Below are positions 1-12,725 of a stretch of 64,000 nt of DNA, piece by piece (positions within the stretch are counted from its first letter, which is position 1; each line of letters begins with the position of its first letter). The position numbers and the translations under genes are program-made. The notes under the pieces were generated by a model. It saw nothing but the letters and a program-made list of their open reading frames with translations, ran no database searches and was not told where the DNA came from. The stretch lies in the NCBI GenBank assembly GCA_021397835.1, contig JAJFZO010000229.1:1922001-1986000 (forward strand), written 5' to 3'. This DNA is from Moringa oleifera (taxonomy: Eukaryota > Streptophyta > Magnoliopsida > Brassicales > Moringaceae).

Positions 1-625
1 CTTGATGGGTTAAAATTTAAGCAATTGATTCCATGATATCTCAAGTAGACTAGTAGTGTGACAAAATTGTAGACGAAGAAAGATTAGTATGCGTGAGTAA
101 GAGTAAGGGTGACTGAGCTCTTGCTATGCTGGTTTGGCAATTAGTATTAAGCTTCCTACCTCACTTACTAAGCTCCTCTGTGAGAAAAAGAAGACAAACA
201 TATGAATACAAAAGAAAGGACAGTTAGCCGGAAAAAAATTCTTTGCAAGAAAATGAGAACTACAATTATTCCTTCACTTTCCTGAGAAAAATAAAGAGAA
301 ATCACTTGATCTTGGCAGCATCAGCATGGTTGTTTATCCGCGTCTTGCTAGCATCAGCACATTAGTTTATTTTCCTGCTTACCTGCCTAATTATTCCTAC
401 ATCACATGCCTATAGATACACTATCATCCCCCTCTGATTTTCCTTACCCTCATTGACTTCACTTTCTTAGTGTGAGTTCTCGTTAGCAACGTTGAGCCAG
501 CTTTCATTAGTACAGGTACTCTACCATCTATTTATCTTCAATGTTGCAACTTCTTCACATTAAATTGGAAGAAATTTTGTGAGCCGTTGATATTTGAATT
601 TGCTCTTCCATCTTCTTTGCAGGAA
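1..625. other. 5' flank of the expansin gene
   Basis: No coding exon is recognisable here. The stretch is ordinary AT-rich upstream sequence, and its last part is probably the 5' untranslated leader of the expansin that begins at 626. I could not place a convincing TATA box. Confidence 0.5.
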
Positions 626-1923
626 ATGGATGTTCTTGCAACTTTTGTCCTATCCTTCCTGGCGGTGTTGAAGACAAGTCGTGGCTATGGAGGTGGATGG
701 TCTAGTGCCCATGCTACCTTCTATGGAGGTGGTGATGCGTCTGGTACAATGGGTAAGTATCTTTAGTCCAACAAAATGCTTAACAATGTCTCTCTCCCTG
801 TAAAAGCCCAATTGACAGGTTTCGGGTACCTTTTGTTTTCCAGGAGGAGCTTGTGGATATGGTAACCTGTACAGCCAAGGTTATGGGACAAACACAGCTG
901 CATTGAGCACTGCTTTGTTCAACAAAGGACTTGCTTGCGGAGCCTGTTTTGAGATCAAGTGTGTAAATGATGCTCGGTGGTGCCTGTCTGGATCCATCGT
1001 CGTCACAGCTACAAATTTCTGCCCTCCCAACAATGCTCTCCCCAGCAATGCAGGAGGATGGTGTAATCCTCCTTTAAGACACTTTGATCTTTCTCAGCCT
1101 GTTTTCCAACACATAGCTCATTACAAAGCAGGAATTGTCCCAGTTCAATACAGAAGGTAGGTGAATGCCCAAAAACAAAACATAGTCTTCTAGTCTACCT
1201 CACCTATGTTAAGTAGTTTTGGGCTGTCTCAACTTCAAAAGCTAATTCATAGGGTGAAGTTAAAAATAAGATGTTCCTTTTCCGCATCAGATCATGGGTG
1301 CAGAAAACAACAATCTGTTGTTTCTTGGAAATGATATGAAACTGTTGAAATTTGACTCTGATATCAATTTGTGGGGTGATCTTGGATCTTCTCAACCTCA
1401 GAAACTAGCTCATAGATTGAAACTTCTTCTCGTACTTATAAATTGATTATCTGTCTCTTTCACAACCGATGTGAGATAACCTGACAATCTGAACTTACTT
1501 AATCATATATCTAGTTCATTGTGTGAATGAAACATTCTCTCATTTTGGTATCTAACTATTCTGACCACAAGACTTTAGGCAACCTCAAGAACAAGCTAAA
1601 GTGTCACTTTTATGTGCAGGGTTGCTTGCCAGAAGAGAGGTGGGATTAGGTTCACTATAAATGGGCACTCATACTTCAACCTGGTGTTGATAACCAACGT
1701 TGGTGGTGCTGGTGATGTTGTGTCTGTGTCCATCAAAGGCTCCAGGACTGGTTGGCAAGCAATGTCACACAACTGGGGCCAGAACTGGCAGAGCAATTCT
1801 TATCTCAATGGCCAAGCTCTGTCATTCAAGGTCATAACAAGCGATGGAAGGTCTGTTATCTCCAACAATGTGGCTCCTCTCAGCTGGAAATTTGGTCAGA
1901 CCTTCACCGGAAGGCAATTCTAG
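626..1923 (+). CDS. EXPA: Alpha-expansin, complete, three exons
   Basis: This is a secreted cell-wall loosening protein of the alpha-expansin family. It disrupts contacts between cellulose and matrix glycans during growth and is not known to hydrolyse them. Exons are 626-752, 844-1156 and 1620-1923, with GT-AG introns, giving 247 residues, the usual family length. Residues 1 to about 20 form a signal peptide. The GH45-like domain follows with [20 protein letters not shown] (43-62), a cysteine-rich core and the family HFD motif at 122-124. The C-terminal cellulose-binding-like domain (about 160-245) has tryptophans at 192, 199 and 203. The short second ATG in exon 2 at 903 is internal. From memory, Arabidopsis EXPA14 sits close to the orthologues of the next two genes, so EXPA14 is the likeliest subgroup, but I did not run a tree. 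Confidence 0.96.
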
Positions 1924-4560
1924 CTTCCATTTTCTCCCACAAAAACTAACAAGATCCTCATCAAAGATTTAACCCTGCAAAAAAAAAAACTGGCACATTT
2001 GATTAGTACATAGTTGTTTTCTGGCTAATTACATATGAAGTATGTTTTAGTTAATGCATTGGTGGTACAGTGCTACAATGGCATGGATACCTCTCCGGGG
2101 TCCTTTTAGAAATGACCCAGATGTTTTTTTCACTGAATCAATAAGTCTACTAGTATATATTGGTGAAGAGAGTCAGTCTCTGTGGAACCAGAGAGGCTTA
2201 ATCCCATTGATTGATTGGTTGTGACTTCTTACCATAGGAAGAATGGAGAAGAAGACAGTCCAGAATGTCTAGGAATCAGAATTACTGTTGTATCATTCCA
2301 TATTTTGTTATTTCCTTATGAATGGTAAAACCTGTTTGCTATTTATCTGGCTAGTTAGTTTTCGGTATGTTCCATCAGTTTTAGCAGCTGAGAGGGGTTT
2401 TTGCAGGAAAAAATAAAATGCTTGAATTGCATGAATGGGTTGCAACTTGAATCTGTCAGCATAGAACATCAAAAGAAGATGAGAACCCTTAACTTGAAAG
2501 ATTAAGCAGGCTGAATATACTGAAAGAAATAAGCAGAGGTGAAATTTCATGGTAATCAATTCTAGAAATGGAAACAAAATGAGGCTGTCAAAATGGGCTG
2601 ATGCACATTCATACAGAGCAAGCCTTGCCTGAATTCAGGCGCCAACCAGGGTGGGCGGGAATCTTTTATTCCTTTTGCAAATACACCAAAATAATGGATT
2701 TGTGTCCTGAACTCAGCATAACTGGAACAATTCATGGTTTTCAAGTTCTTTCCACAAGACACTTCGGGATACAAGTTTCTAATCTCATTATCAATCACAT
2801 TTTTAAACATTAAAAAAAAAGAAGATAAAAATCATATTCAGAACTACAAAATTGATCTCAACAAAATGTATCCTAATCACAACAATATGACCATAGCTTA
2901 ATATTCTCCAAAAATTGACTGAATTCATCTTTTCCAACTATGAAAGAATCAAGTTCATAGTTAACAAGCTGCTCGATGTTTTATAATAACTTCAACAAGC
3001 CCCACCATGCTTTCAAGTTCCTCCAACTTTGATTGAATACCTTCCTCAATTACACCAAGATCTTAAAAGGGTTAAGAGTTGGAAGAAAAGATGATCAAGT
3101 ATGTGGAAACCTATAATAATCAATGGGGATCAAGAAACTGATTCCCTTACATGCTTACAAGATCTTAAAACAGTTGACATTGAATTCTGCTAACAGGAAG
3201 GCTGGTCTTCACAACATATTGATTGTGAATCTTCTAACCTCGAACGTTTTTAAAAGAGTAAGCCATGAGAATGTTATTCCTGTCTACAAAGACTGCAACA
3301 GCAGAAAAATTCTCATCCTGCGAACGCCACATTCATGAAACCAATGATCTTCAGGTCTTTAATTCACATTCATGAAACAGATGATCTCTGGATCTTTTTG
3401 GTGTCCTTTACAAAGAATACTTTACTCCTGTCACAGCCCCAACATGCTCAAGGAACAACATGATGCGAACATAATACAACAAATAGTGCCCGAGTGAATT
3501 GAACTACTCCTGAATGAATTGTGCAATTTTAACAACCTAACCATAGCCAGCACTGCCTTATGAAATAAGCTAAGCAAATCCCATCACCCATTCTATGACC
3601 AGCTTGAGTGTTTTTTTTATGATTCCATTTTTAATACCAAATTCACTCAGAAGCCCTCAGAATCCAAACCAATAGCAAACATTGACATATATAAAACTCA
3701 CATAAACTGTTGATTCAATTGTTCATCCAAACAAATGAAAGAAGTGGGAAAAACAAATGTAACTTTATCACATCAAACATTAGAACTTCGGAGAGAAAGA
3801 ACTACACAGTTAACTCAAAAGATTTGACAAAAATAAAATAAAATTGTTTTGCTTCATCTCATAAGTCTTATAACCTTTAGACATGCTACATTTTACCCAC
3901 AATTCATAAAGAATTAAACAGAACTAACAAATAGGTTACAAGTATCATACATGGTTCACTATAATTCCAAATTTGCATAAACAAGAAAAGCATCATCTGG
4001 CTTCACTTCATTGTGATCTCCCACTCCCAAATAGCTTCTCTTGATTATGTTGCTCATTACACAAGTTCAAGGTATCACCAAACTCAAAAGACCAAGTAAG
4101 AGAAAAAAATAAATAAATAAAAAGGATTCCATCACATAACCATCTACAAAGATCATTTGAGGACAACAATTCCACTTAGAGCATAAAACACACAACACCA
4201 ATCAATATCCACAAGAAAAGTGACCCAAAAAAAAAAAGCAATTCAGTAAAAAAAAAAAAAAGGACAAGAGCACAGCATTAACCAAACAATAATGCTAATA
4301 AAATTCCAGACACAAAATGGAGATATACGGAAGCAAAAATCCTATATAAGTTGCAACTATGTTTATTAATGTGTTACACAACACTAAAGCTAAACCCTGT
4401 CCTAATACAAATACCTGCCAACTAATTGAAACATAATCAATCAAATCATACCACATAACTGAACAAACAGACATATTAGATTCACGAGAAGACACTTGAA
4501 CAGGGAAATTAAGCAAAGCAATCTAGACTTAATAAAACAGCAGGCAGCAACAATCAAACA
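1924..4560. other. Gene-poor spacer with weak exon-like pieces on the minus strand
   Basis: No recognisable gene lies here. On the minus strand there is an 82-codon open frame (2562-2810). There is also a short exon-like stretch at about 2968-3060 that reads as a heptad-rich peptide ending at a stop and containing SKLEELESMVGLVEV. Neither matches a family I know. They could be 3' parts of a transcript starting in the promoter-like island at about 4.87 kb, or chance. The rest is AT-rich with several poly-A tracts. Confidence 0.4.
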
Positions 4561-4900
4561 TCAGTCCGCATGTTAAATGAAATAAAAATTTAAAATGTAA
4601 TTTTTATGGTGTTAAGCCCGCTAGGCCATCATAGCCCAGTTTATAAATCAAATCAATGATATATATGGGCTCTGACTGCGGGCAGTCTTCACCGCAGAGA
4701 ACAGAAAGAGCAAACCCCCATCGCTCAGTCTGACCCAGAGCAGAGCCTCCAGCAAACCCTAGAGGAAGGGTAAGGTGGCTCATGAGCCCGTTGTGGACAG
4801 ACGGAGAAAAACAGAGCGTAACTTTGAGCTCTCTGCTCAGATAAGATCAAGTAGTGAGTTTTCTTGTTTAGGGTTTAAGCTACTTATGTCTGCTCCAATT
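4561..4900. promoter_or_regulatory. Isolated promoter-like island with telo-boxes on both strands
   Basis: About 300 bp are clearly richer in G and C than the surroundings. A telo-box (AAACCCTA) lies at 4754-4761 on the plus strand, and its reverse form GTTTAGGGTTT lies at 4866-4876. There are several GCCC/GGGC elements resembling site II motifs (about 4615-4672) and TATA-like stretches near 4640 and 4660. Such combinations mark promoters and 5' leaders of plant housekeeping genes. No gene follows in either direction that I can recognise. Possible explanations are a lost gene, an unrecognised short gene, or a noncoding RNA. Confidence 0.45.
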
Positions 4901-6205
4901 GCTACCCTCATTTTTCAATTCCAAAACTACCCTCCATTTTTTTAAAATATTATTTTTAAATGTTTAAAAATAAAAAATATTTAAATAAATATATAAAAAA
5001 CCAAAAATAAATCTTGCTTTTTTTAAGTTAATGTGGATATTATATTATATATTTTGATTTAATTTAAATTATATATTAATTTTAATTATCATAAAAATTA
5101 AAATATTTGATTATTAAAATATTTTAAAAATAACTTAAATATATTTTATATATTAGTTATAAAATTATATTTTTATATTTTAATGATAAAATTATATTTT
5201 AATTTATAAATTACTTATATATTTTTATATTTTTAATAACATAAAAATTAAAAAAATGTGTTATCAAAAATTTTAAAAAATATTATCTCTTCCAATTTTA
5301 CAATAAATTTCAAAATATATCCAAATATATATCAGTCTATTGACTAAGATGAAATTGAATATTATTAAAAATTTTAAAAAATTATTAATATTTAAATTAA
5401 AAATCTTATGCACCAAATTTTTACTTAAAATTTTTTGTAAAGATAAAAAACATTTAAATTATTATCACAAAAATTTTAGAAATTTTATGCATCAAAAATA
5501 TTTTTTAAAAAATTATTATCAAAATTTTAAAAATTTCATAATAAATGTAATTTGTGAGTAAATTTTTTTTAAAAAAAAATTGAAGGATTGATTCGAAACA
5601 AAGTGTAAAAATTATTTGAGTTATTTTTTTAGATATTTATCTCAAAAAAATTCAATTCTAAAAAAATTTAAATATTTCTTTAAGTATATTTATAAATAAT
5701 TTTAAATTAAATTTTATGATGTAATATCTTAATTTAAATAATTTTTAAAGAAAAATAACTGCATGATTTAAATTGAATCAAATTAAAAATTTTCAAATAA
5801 AATTTTGTTAAACAGGATCTTAAATTAAATATTTTTTTAAAAAAAAACAAGAACATGATGTAAATTAAACTAAGTTGAAACCAAGTTCAAAATGTACCAT
5901 AAAAATCAATCTAGTTTAATTTTTCACATTTTTTTAATAATTTTAAAATTTTTCATTTTATTATTCATTTATTTTCGTTATCATATTTTTATATTTTTAT
6001 TATTTATTGAAATAACAAATAAACTGATATGAACTCAACCAATTCATCCTACCTTTGAACTTAAATTGATAGATAAAGGTGTAATGCATTTTACATTTTT
6101 TCTGAAAAAAAAATCTAAAATAAAGATGGGTTAAACGTTAAGAGCTATTCTATTAAACATTATCAGAGGCCTGGAAGCTATAAATATTAGTCAGAAAAAC
6201 TGAAT
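4901..6205. repeat. Very AT-rich spacer with a copy of a dispersed AT-rich repeat
   Basis: The spacer is almost pure A and T. The section at about 5330-5830 resembles similar blocks at about 12.4, 13.5, 35.3, 47.3 and 52.2 kb (runs of AAATTTTTAAA type with recurring TTAAATTATTAT and ATGCA-containing phrases). There is no credible coding sequence; the open frame at 5340-5561 has only low-complexity Lys/Asn/Ile/Phe composition. Confidence 0.4.
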
Positions 6206-9200
6206 TCACTTCATAGTCAGTATTTTGATCACAGAAGCAGTGTTAATCCTGTGCAAGGCCACAACTCTCTCTCCTGGCTGGCAAAGTCCCTTTGCCTTGG
6301 CATGATTCAGAGCAAACTTGATTGTTTCTTCTGTGGATTCACCATGAGAAGCTCTTGCAGATCCTGAGCTCAGAACAGGTATAATGCCCCTGATGATCAG
6401 ACTGTGCCTGGCTGGAGCTTCGTCACTGCAGGACCATTCGAAGGAATCTGTTGTTATCTCTGGAACGATTACAGAGAGAATTGGCACATTGGGTCTGTAC
6501 TTAGCTACCAATTTTGCCGTGGTACCGCCTCTGGTTAAGACTAAAATCATGGCTGCTCCGGTGGATTTTGCTTCACTGACAGCAGAAGAAGTTAAACACT
6601 CTAATGGACTCATCGGGGTTGGTGCAGTCTCCATTATTTGATTGAAAAGATCTCCATAGTTGATGAAGTTCTCTGCTTCCAGGCAGATTCTGGCCATTGT
6701 TTGAACAGCAGTTTCTGGGTAGGCTCCAGCAGCAGTTTCTCCGCTGAGCATCACGCAGTCAGTGCCGTCAAGAACTGCGTTGGCAACATCAGTGGCTTCA
6801 GCACGGGTAGGCCATGGACACTTGATCATGGATTCCAGCATCTGAGTTGCTGTTACAACAGGCTTTCCCTGTCTGTTTGCCTCACCAATCATTACTTTCT
6901 GCGCAAGGAAGATCTTTTCTATGGGAATTTCCATGCCCAAGTCACCCCGAGCCACCATAAGCGCATCTGAATTGGCAAGAATTTCACCAAAATTAGCTAC
7001 ACCTTCTTGATTCTCAACCTGGAAGAACACAAGAGGAAGTTCAATGAAGTTAAGACCTTTCCAACATGACTTGAAAGGCTAGAACCCAACCAATTTGTAC
7101 CAAAATCTGATTTGTTTCGAGTTAATTTTGCGAGCTATGGAATAATATGGACAAACCTTTGACATGAGAAGGATGTTCTTCACATGCTCTCCTAGCAACT
7201 TCCTGACCTCCACAAGGTCTGAACCTTTGCGGACAAAAGACAGTGCAATGATATCGATCTTGTTGGGCACTCCCCACTGCAGAATATCCTCTTTGTCCTT
7301 CTCTGTTAGTGTAGGGAGATCAACGACAACCCCTGGAAGATTGACATTCTTCCTCTCACCAAGAAGTGCAGAGTTTTCACAACGACAACGGACCAAATCC
7401 AATTCCTTGTCACAAGCCAAGACAGTGAATGAAATCGCGCCGTCAGCACACAGAATGACACTCCCCGGCTTCAGGTCTTGAGCCAACTTCTTGTAGCTCA
7501 TGCAGATCATATTGGCATCACCCTTTACGCTATAGTCTGTTGAGATGGTAATGTCCTGGCCCTGCTGGAGTTCTACCAGCTTCGCATCCTTCAAAAATCC
7601 TGTTCGTATCTCAGGTCCCTGAAACATCACCAAGTTCACAAATTTATCTGTGAAACATCACAGGTTCATGACATTAAATAAGGTCCTTGTCTTGCAGCCT
7701 TAACATACGATGCTTAATGACAGGAAAAGGCACAATTCTGGAATCAGGAATAGGAATTACTATAATGCATTCCTTTTTATGTGATGCTTGTAGTGTATAT
7801 GATGCTTCAACATGAGAGGTACACATTGACTGAGACACATACACCACAAACAGGCAACATGAAAGAATCAAGACTAGCCTTTAATATAGAGACCAATGGA
7901 AGTTTATGCTTCGAATAATGCTCCAAGACAGAACGGGTTAACAAAGCAGTGGGACAGACATCATTTTTTTTATAATCGTGGTATCCATCAAATTCCCTTC
8001 GTCATTCTAACATGATAAACCAACAAGAAGCTCAGGAGTCGACGATTCATCAACTGGATCTTGAGTTCAATAACAAGAAATAAAACTCTGTGAGTCGAAG
8101 AAGATTCGACTCCTAAATCTGACCTATAAATGGATGTTTGCTTATCAGCAGGCTAAATCCCTCAATTAGGATAGACACATATCATTAAACAAGCAACCGA
8201 GATTAGTCCTTCCTTGGAATTAATTATCCGCCAAAGAAAAAGAAGGCAAGACTTCATAGAAAATCAAGAAAAGAAGTGTTAAGCTAACTTCTCAAACAGA
8301 CATCCAAGAAGAAGGGAAGATGACTCAAAATATATAATTTCCTATTGCCCATGAACTTTTAGCTTTTTATAAGTTTGGTCACATATATATATATGTGTAT
8401 ATATATATATATATACACATATTCTGTATTACACATTTTGAGTACGATTTAATGAACAAATCTGCCAGAATTAAAATTAAAAAGAACAATACTATATAAA
8501 GAAAAAGATTAATCACTTATAGGCTTTAATATTTATCTCTATTATGAGAGAGATATGTCAAAACTAAAAGAGTTATTTCATAAAAACAGTTTTATAATTC
8601 AAATCACCCTATCCTTCTTTATATTTGTCTGAATATAACTAATGAAACAAATTCATGAGTATCAAGTCAAAAACTAAGATTGAATAATTATATTAGAGTC
8701 CCTCATTGGTTGATCATATTATCATAATGTAATATATAAATTAAAGACAATCTTAAACTTGCAAGCTGATTTTGTTAGGGTAGGTCTAATTTTAAGATGT
8801 CCTAAAATCGACTTCTACACAGCAGTATGATATGGTCCGCATTATGTGTGAGGGATGTTTGGTGTTGCTAGCCTGTGTCTGGCCTAATATCCTCTCTGAT
8901 AAACTAAAATATAATTATTGTGCAGCAGCCCCACTAAAGAAGAGAACAACAAGTGAAAAAAACAAAGGAAATCATCAAAAAGCAGAGAAACAAACAAGAA
9001 CCCGAAGCAGAGTAAATCATAAAACCCAGATAGAGAATTTGAACAAATGCAGAAAAGAACTAAAAATAACAATGAGTATTATGCCTTAGTATCAAGCATG
9101 ACGGCACAGAGAATGCCAGTGTTGTTCATGGCCGTCCTGAGATTATCCAGCGTTTCCTGGTGGTATGCATGAGACCCATGCGAGAAGTTGAAGCGAGCCA

Positions 9201-9333
9201 CGTTCATACCAGCCCTTAAGAGCTTCTCTATCATCTCCACAGACCTCGACGCCGGCCCCAACGTGCACACTATCTTTGTCTTCGGCCTGGTCTCCCCTAC
9301 CGCCATTGATCCCCCTGACAGCACCTTCTCCAT
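6206..9333 (-). CDS. Cytosolic pyruvate kinase, complete, three exons
   Basis: It converts phosphoenolpyruvate and ADP to pyruvate and ATP, the last step of glycolysis; no transit peptide is visible, so a cytosolic form. Exons on the minus strand are 9333-9085, 7618-7157 and 7018-6206, giving 507 residues (plant cytosolic forms have about 510). The active-site set is intact: ARFNFSHG (46-53), LDTKGPEIRTG with the potassium-dependence glutamate (80-90), Lys237 at the SKVENQEGV junction, and ARGDLGME (260-267). Intron 1 (9084-7619) opens with GC and closes with AG; no in-frame GT donor is nearby. Residue 306 is Trp in CPWPTRAE, where the family normally has PRPTRAE. The start is Met1 at 9333; Met10 at 9306 is an alternative. 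Similarity is highest, from memory, to Arabidopsis At5g56350. Confidence 0.96.
8381..8420. repeat. AT dinucleotide repeat with hairpin symmetry
   Basis: Alternating AT runs flanked by GTGTAT and ATACAC form an imperfect palindrome inside pyruvate kinase intron 1. Confidence 0.8.
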
Positions 9334-9420
9334 TGCAGCACAGACTATCTACTTACTAGACACAGAGAAAAGAGAGAGGGAGAGAGAGAAAGAGCTTTGT
9401 GGGTCTTTAATGGCGTAGAC
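9334..9420 (-). promoter_or_regulatory. Pyrimidine-rich leader of the pyruvate kinase gene
   Basis: Directly upstream of the pyruvate kinase ATG, the plus strand shows a GA-rich run (9366-9392). It is a CT-rich tract on the coding strand, typical of plant 5' leaders (Y-patch). I saw no clear TATA box. Confidence 0.45.
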
Positions 9421-12299
9421 GCTGAAGGGCTTTGAGGGCATTTGTTGGGTTTTAGAGTGAAAAGGAAAAGCTAAGAGGGAGAGGTACTAGTAGGTTTGAA
9501 TCCTGGGTAGAATTGATCACTGGGAAACCCAGTCCCGGAAAAGGAATGCTAGTGGTTTACTGTTGCTTATTCCACAAGGCAAAAGAAATCAATTAATTAT
9601 TTTTTATTAAGTGAGACACCTGAAATTATTAGCTCTTAATTTCATTTTTTTATAAAAAAATTATTCCTCTTAATGGGTGTCTTAGTGTTATAAGTTACAA
9701 TTGAAAAATAAATTGAAATAAAAAATAGAGAGAAAAAAAGCCATACAATTCCAATTATCATAAAGAAATCAATAAATTAGTACATAATTTAACTTTAAAT
9801 CTTTTATTTTTAAAAAGTATTTTATCAATTAACATGTAAGATTGTAAATTTCAGAATATTTATAAATATGAGTTAAAATTATGATCACTTTTGTTATAGA
9901 AACTTTTGTAAAGTAAATATATTTAATATGATATAAAAATTAAAATATTTTTTTGATAAAAAATTGATGATCATGAAAACTCAAATAATTAAAGAAATAT
10001 TTATATATAACTACGTTTTTAGATTTTAATTTAATGATACCTTATCTAATAATTTTTTAAATTTTGATTTAAAGGAAATATTATCTTAAAAATTTTAAAT
10101 TTTAATTCAGCTTAAGGGTAACTATGCCCCACTTAAACTATTTATTTTTATTTTTAACAATTTTTCAAGTAAAAAATATTGTATAAATATCAATTACTTT
10201 TATATTTATATAAAAATATTTTTAAATAGATACATATTTCATCAATTTTAATTAATTTTATTTATTTATAATTCTTAATAAATAAAAATATATCTTTCAA
10301 AAATTAAAAGTTATCATTTTATCACATAAAAATTTTGTTCAATTGAGATCAATTTTTCAAAAATTTCAATTAAAAAATTTACTTAAAGTTTAGTCCACCC
10401 TTCTTAATTTGAACCACATGTAAATTTTAGAGCTTTTTTTTTTTAAATAATTTTGATTTAAAAAGTTTCTATATTTAAAATATGCATTTCAAATAATATT
10501 AAATTAATTTTAAATTTTGATAACTTTAATATCATGATCATTTTATGTATATTCATATGCTCACATTAGTAAGTTTCTTAGTATCATACATAAATAAAGA
10601 GATTGTTATTAAAAAAATATGAAATTAACTAGTAACATTATATCATAATCCAAAATACTTTTATTGATATCTGATTTTATTTTAATAGATATAATACTAT
10701 ATTATTTTAAGTCGTATCATAATATAAATATTATATATTTTAATTATTTTAACCATATTTTTAAAAATTATTGTTTATTATTGTAAATTATATGTAGCGA
10801 ATATAAAATTTTTTAAAAATTATATACATGTAAGTGTATATTTTTAACAATATACGTTTTAAAACAAAGAGTATCTCTCTCTTTAAATTTTTGAAAATAA
10901 TATTAACTATTTCATAATTTTATAATTTAATAATATATTAATAATGACAATCTCTATTTACATAATTTCAAATTTTAAATTTAGTGACATTTATCTACAA
11001 AATTTTAATCTTAATTTTATCAATATATTTTTAAATTTCTACTTGTATAGTTCACACTCTTTGGCTTGGTATTTAATTATGAGGATAATAATTCTAAATT
11101 CAAATTGTGAAAGTATAACTTTATTTATTGTAAAAAAAATTATTATACAAAATGATACTTAAATTTTTTTATAATATAAAAACTTAAAAAGTACTAATCT
11201 AATAAAATATAACAAATTAATTTTCAATATCATATTTGATAATAAATACTAATTTATTTTATAATAATAAAATATAAGTTTTAAAGTTATTTTCTATGTA
11301 TTCACATTTAAAATTAAAGATAAATATAAGCTTAAAATATTAATAATTAATAATTTATGCAGTATTATAATATTTCTAAAATATTAATATTAAGTAATTT
11401 ATAGAATTAAAATTTTAAGATGTAGGAATATTGATAATCTTTATCTACATTATTTTAAAACTGAAAGTTAGTAAATTTTATCTTTTTTTGATGATATTTT
11501 AAATTAAAAATATGCAAAAATATTTTTAATTTTTAATTTAAAATTATAAATGTAAAGAAATTTTTAATTTTAAATTATTATAATAGATTATGAATAAAAA
11601 ATTATAGTTTTATAATATTACAACATTGATAAACTTTACTTAAAACATTAAAACAAATTTTAATATCATTAAAATATGGTAAACATTTATAATATATATT
11701 ATTAATTAATAGTGCTTTCAAGATTTTTATAATATGCACAAAATTTTTTAAAAATATTAATAATATATTCAAAATTTAGTATTTTTTAAAAAAATTGATT
11801 CAATTATCAATGAAATACAAGGAAGTAAACTTATGATGCACTTTTATTTCGTTTTTTTTTTTATCAATTGTAATTTTTTAATTATTGAGTTGAAGTATAA
11901 TTCATCTTAAAATATTAATTTAAAATTTATTATATTGATAATATTTATTTTAAAATATTTGAATTTAACAATGCTATACACTCTCAACTTTATTTATTAC
12001 ATTTATTTTATCATTTATGTGATCTTCATATTTTTATAATTTTTTTGGTAATCATCTAAGAACAATGGATATACTTCTAGACGACCTAAAATTCTAAAGC
12101 CAATAAAAATAAATAAATAAAGTATGACATGCTTAGAAAATTTCACTTTCTTATGATTTTTGATCTTAAATTCAAAATATTTTTTTTAAGACACATCAAA
12201 ATTTTGATGAATAAAATTTTAATTATCAATAAAAATATTTAAAAAATTATTAAAAATTTAAAACTATACAATGCTTATCAAATCGAATTCTAATGTTAA

Positions 12300-12725
12300 A
12301 AAAGAGATAAATTAAATCTTGACTTATGACTTTGATTAATTAGACTTTGACTCAAACTATTATAAAAAAATTAATTATATTTTTATTATTTAAATACTTT
12401 TAAAAAATAATTTAAATAAATTTTAACTCCATTTTGAGTTAGTCTCTCAATTTTGAATAATTTTTGATTCACAAAGGTTCTATTATAAATTTTTAAAATT
12501 TTTTACAATAATTTTTTTAAAAAATATCTTTAGTATTCAAAAGATTTTAAAATTTATTTTGATGGTAAATTGAATAATTTTTTTACATTCATAAAAAAAA
12601 TTAAATCAAAACTGGTTGTACAAGATCTATAATTTGGATATTATTAATTTTTAAATCTTTAAATAAGATTCAATTTGATTCAAATTGATTGATGAGAATT
12701 CTATTTGTCACTTTTTAATATTAAA
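12300..12725. repeat. Copy of the dispersed AT-rich fold-back family (partial)
   Basis: This shares phrases with the better copy at 13.45-13.9 kb: a TTTTTTACATTCATAAA-type arm, a GTTGTACAAGATCT-type phrase and a tail reading toward TTGTCACTTTTTAA. It looks like one arm plus the outer end of the same element family. Boundaries are approximate. Confidence 0.35.

Noticed and set aside
5340..5561. 73-codon plus open frame
   Set aside because: Composed almost only of Lys, Asn, Ile, Phe and Leu from A/T-only DNA; part of a repeat-like block.
6384..6970. Two plus frames of 85 and 110 codons
   Set aside because: Antisense shadows of pyruvate kinase exon 3.
7164..7481. 105-codon plus frame
   Set aside because: Antisense shadow of pyruvate kinase exon 2.
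8832..9089. 85-codon plus frame
   Set aside because: Lies in the pyruvate kinase intron and is lysine/arginine low-complexity.
9490..9515. GGTTTGAATCC, like a tRNA B box
   Set aside because: No matching A box or cloverleaf arms around it.
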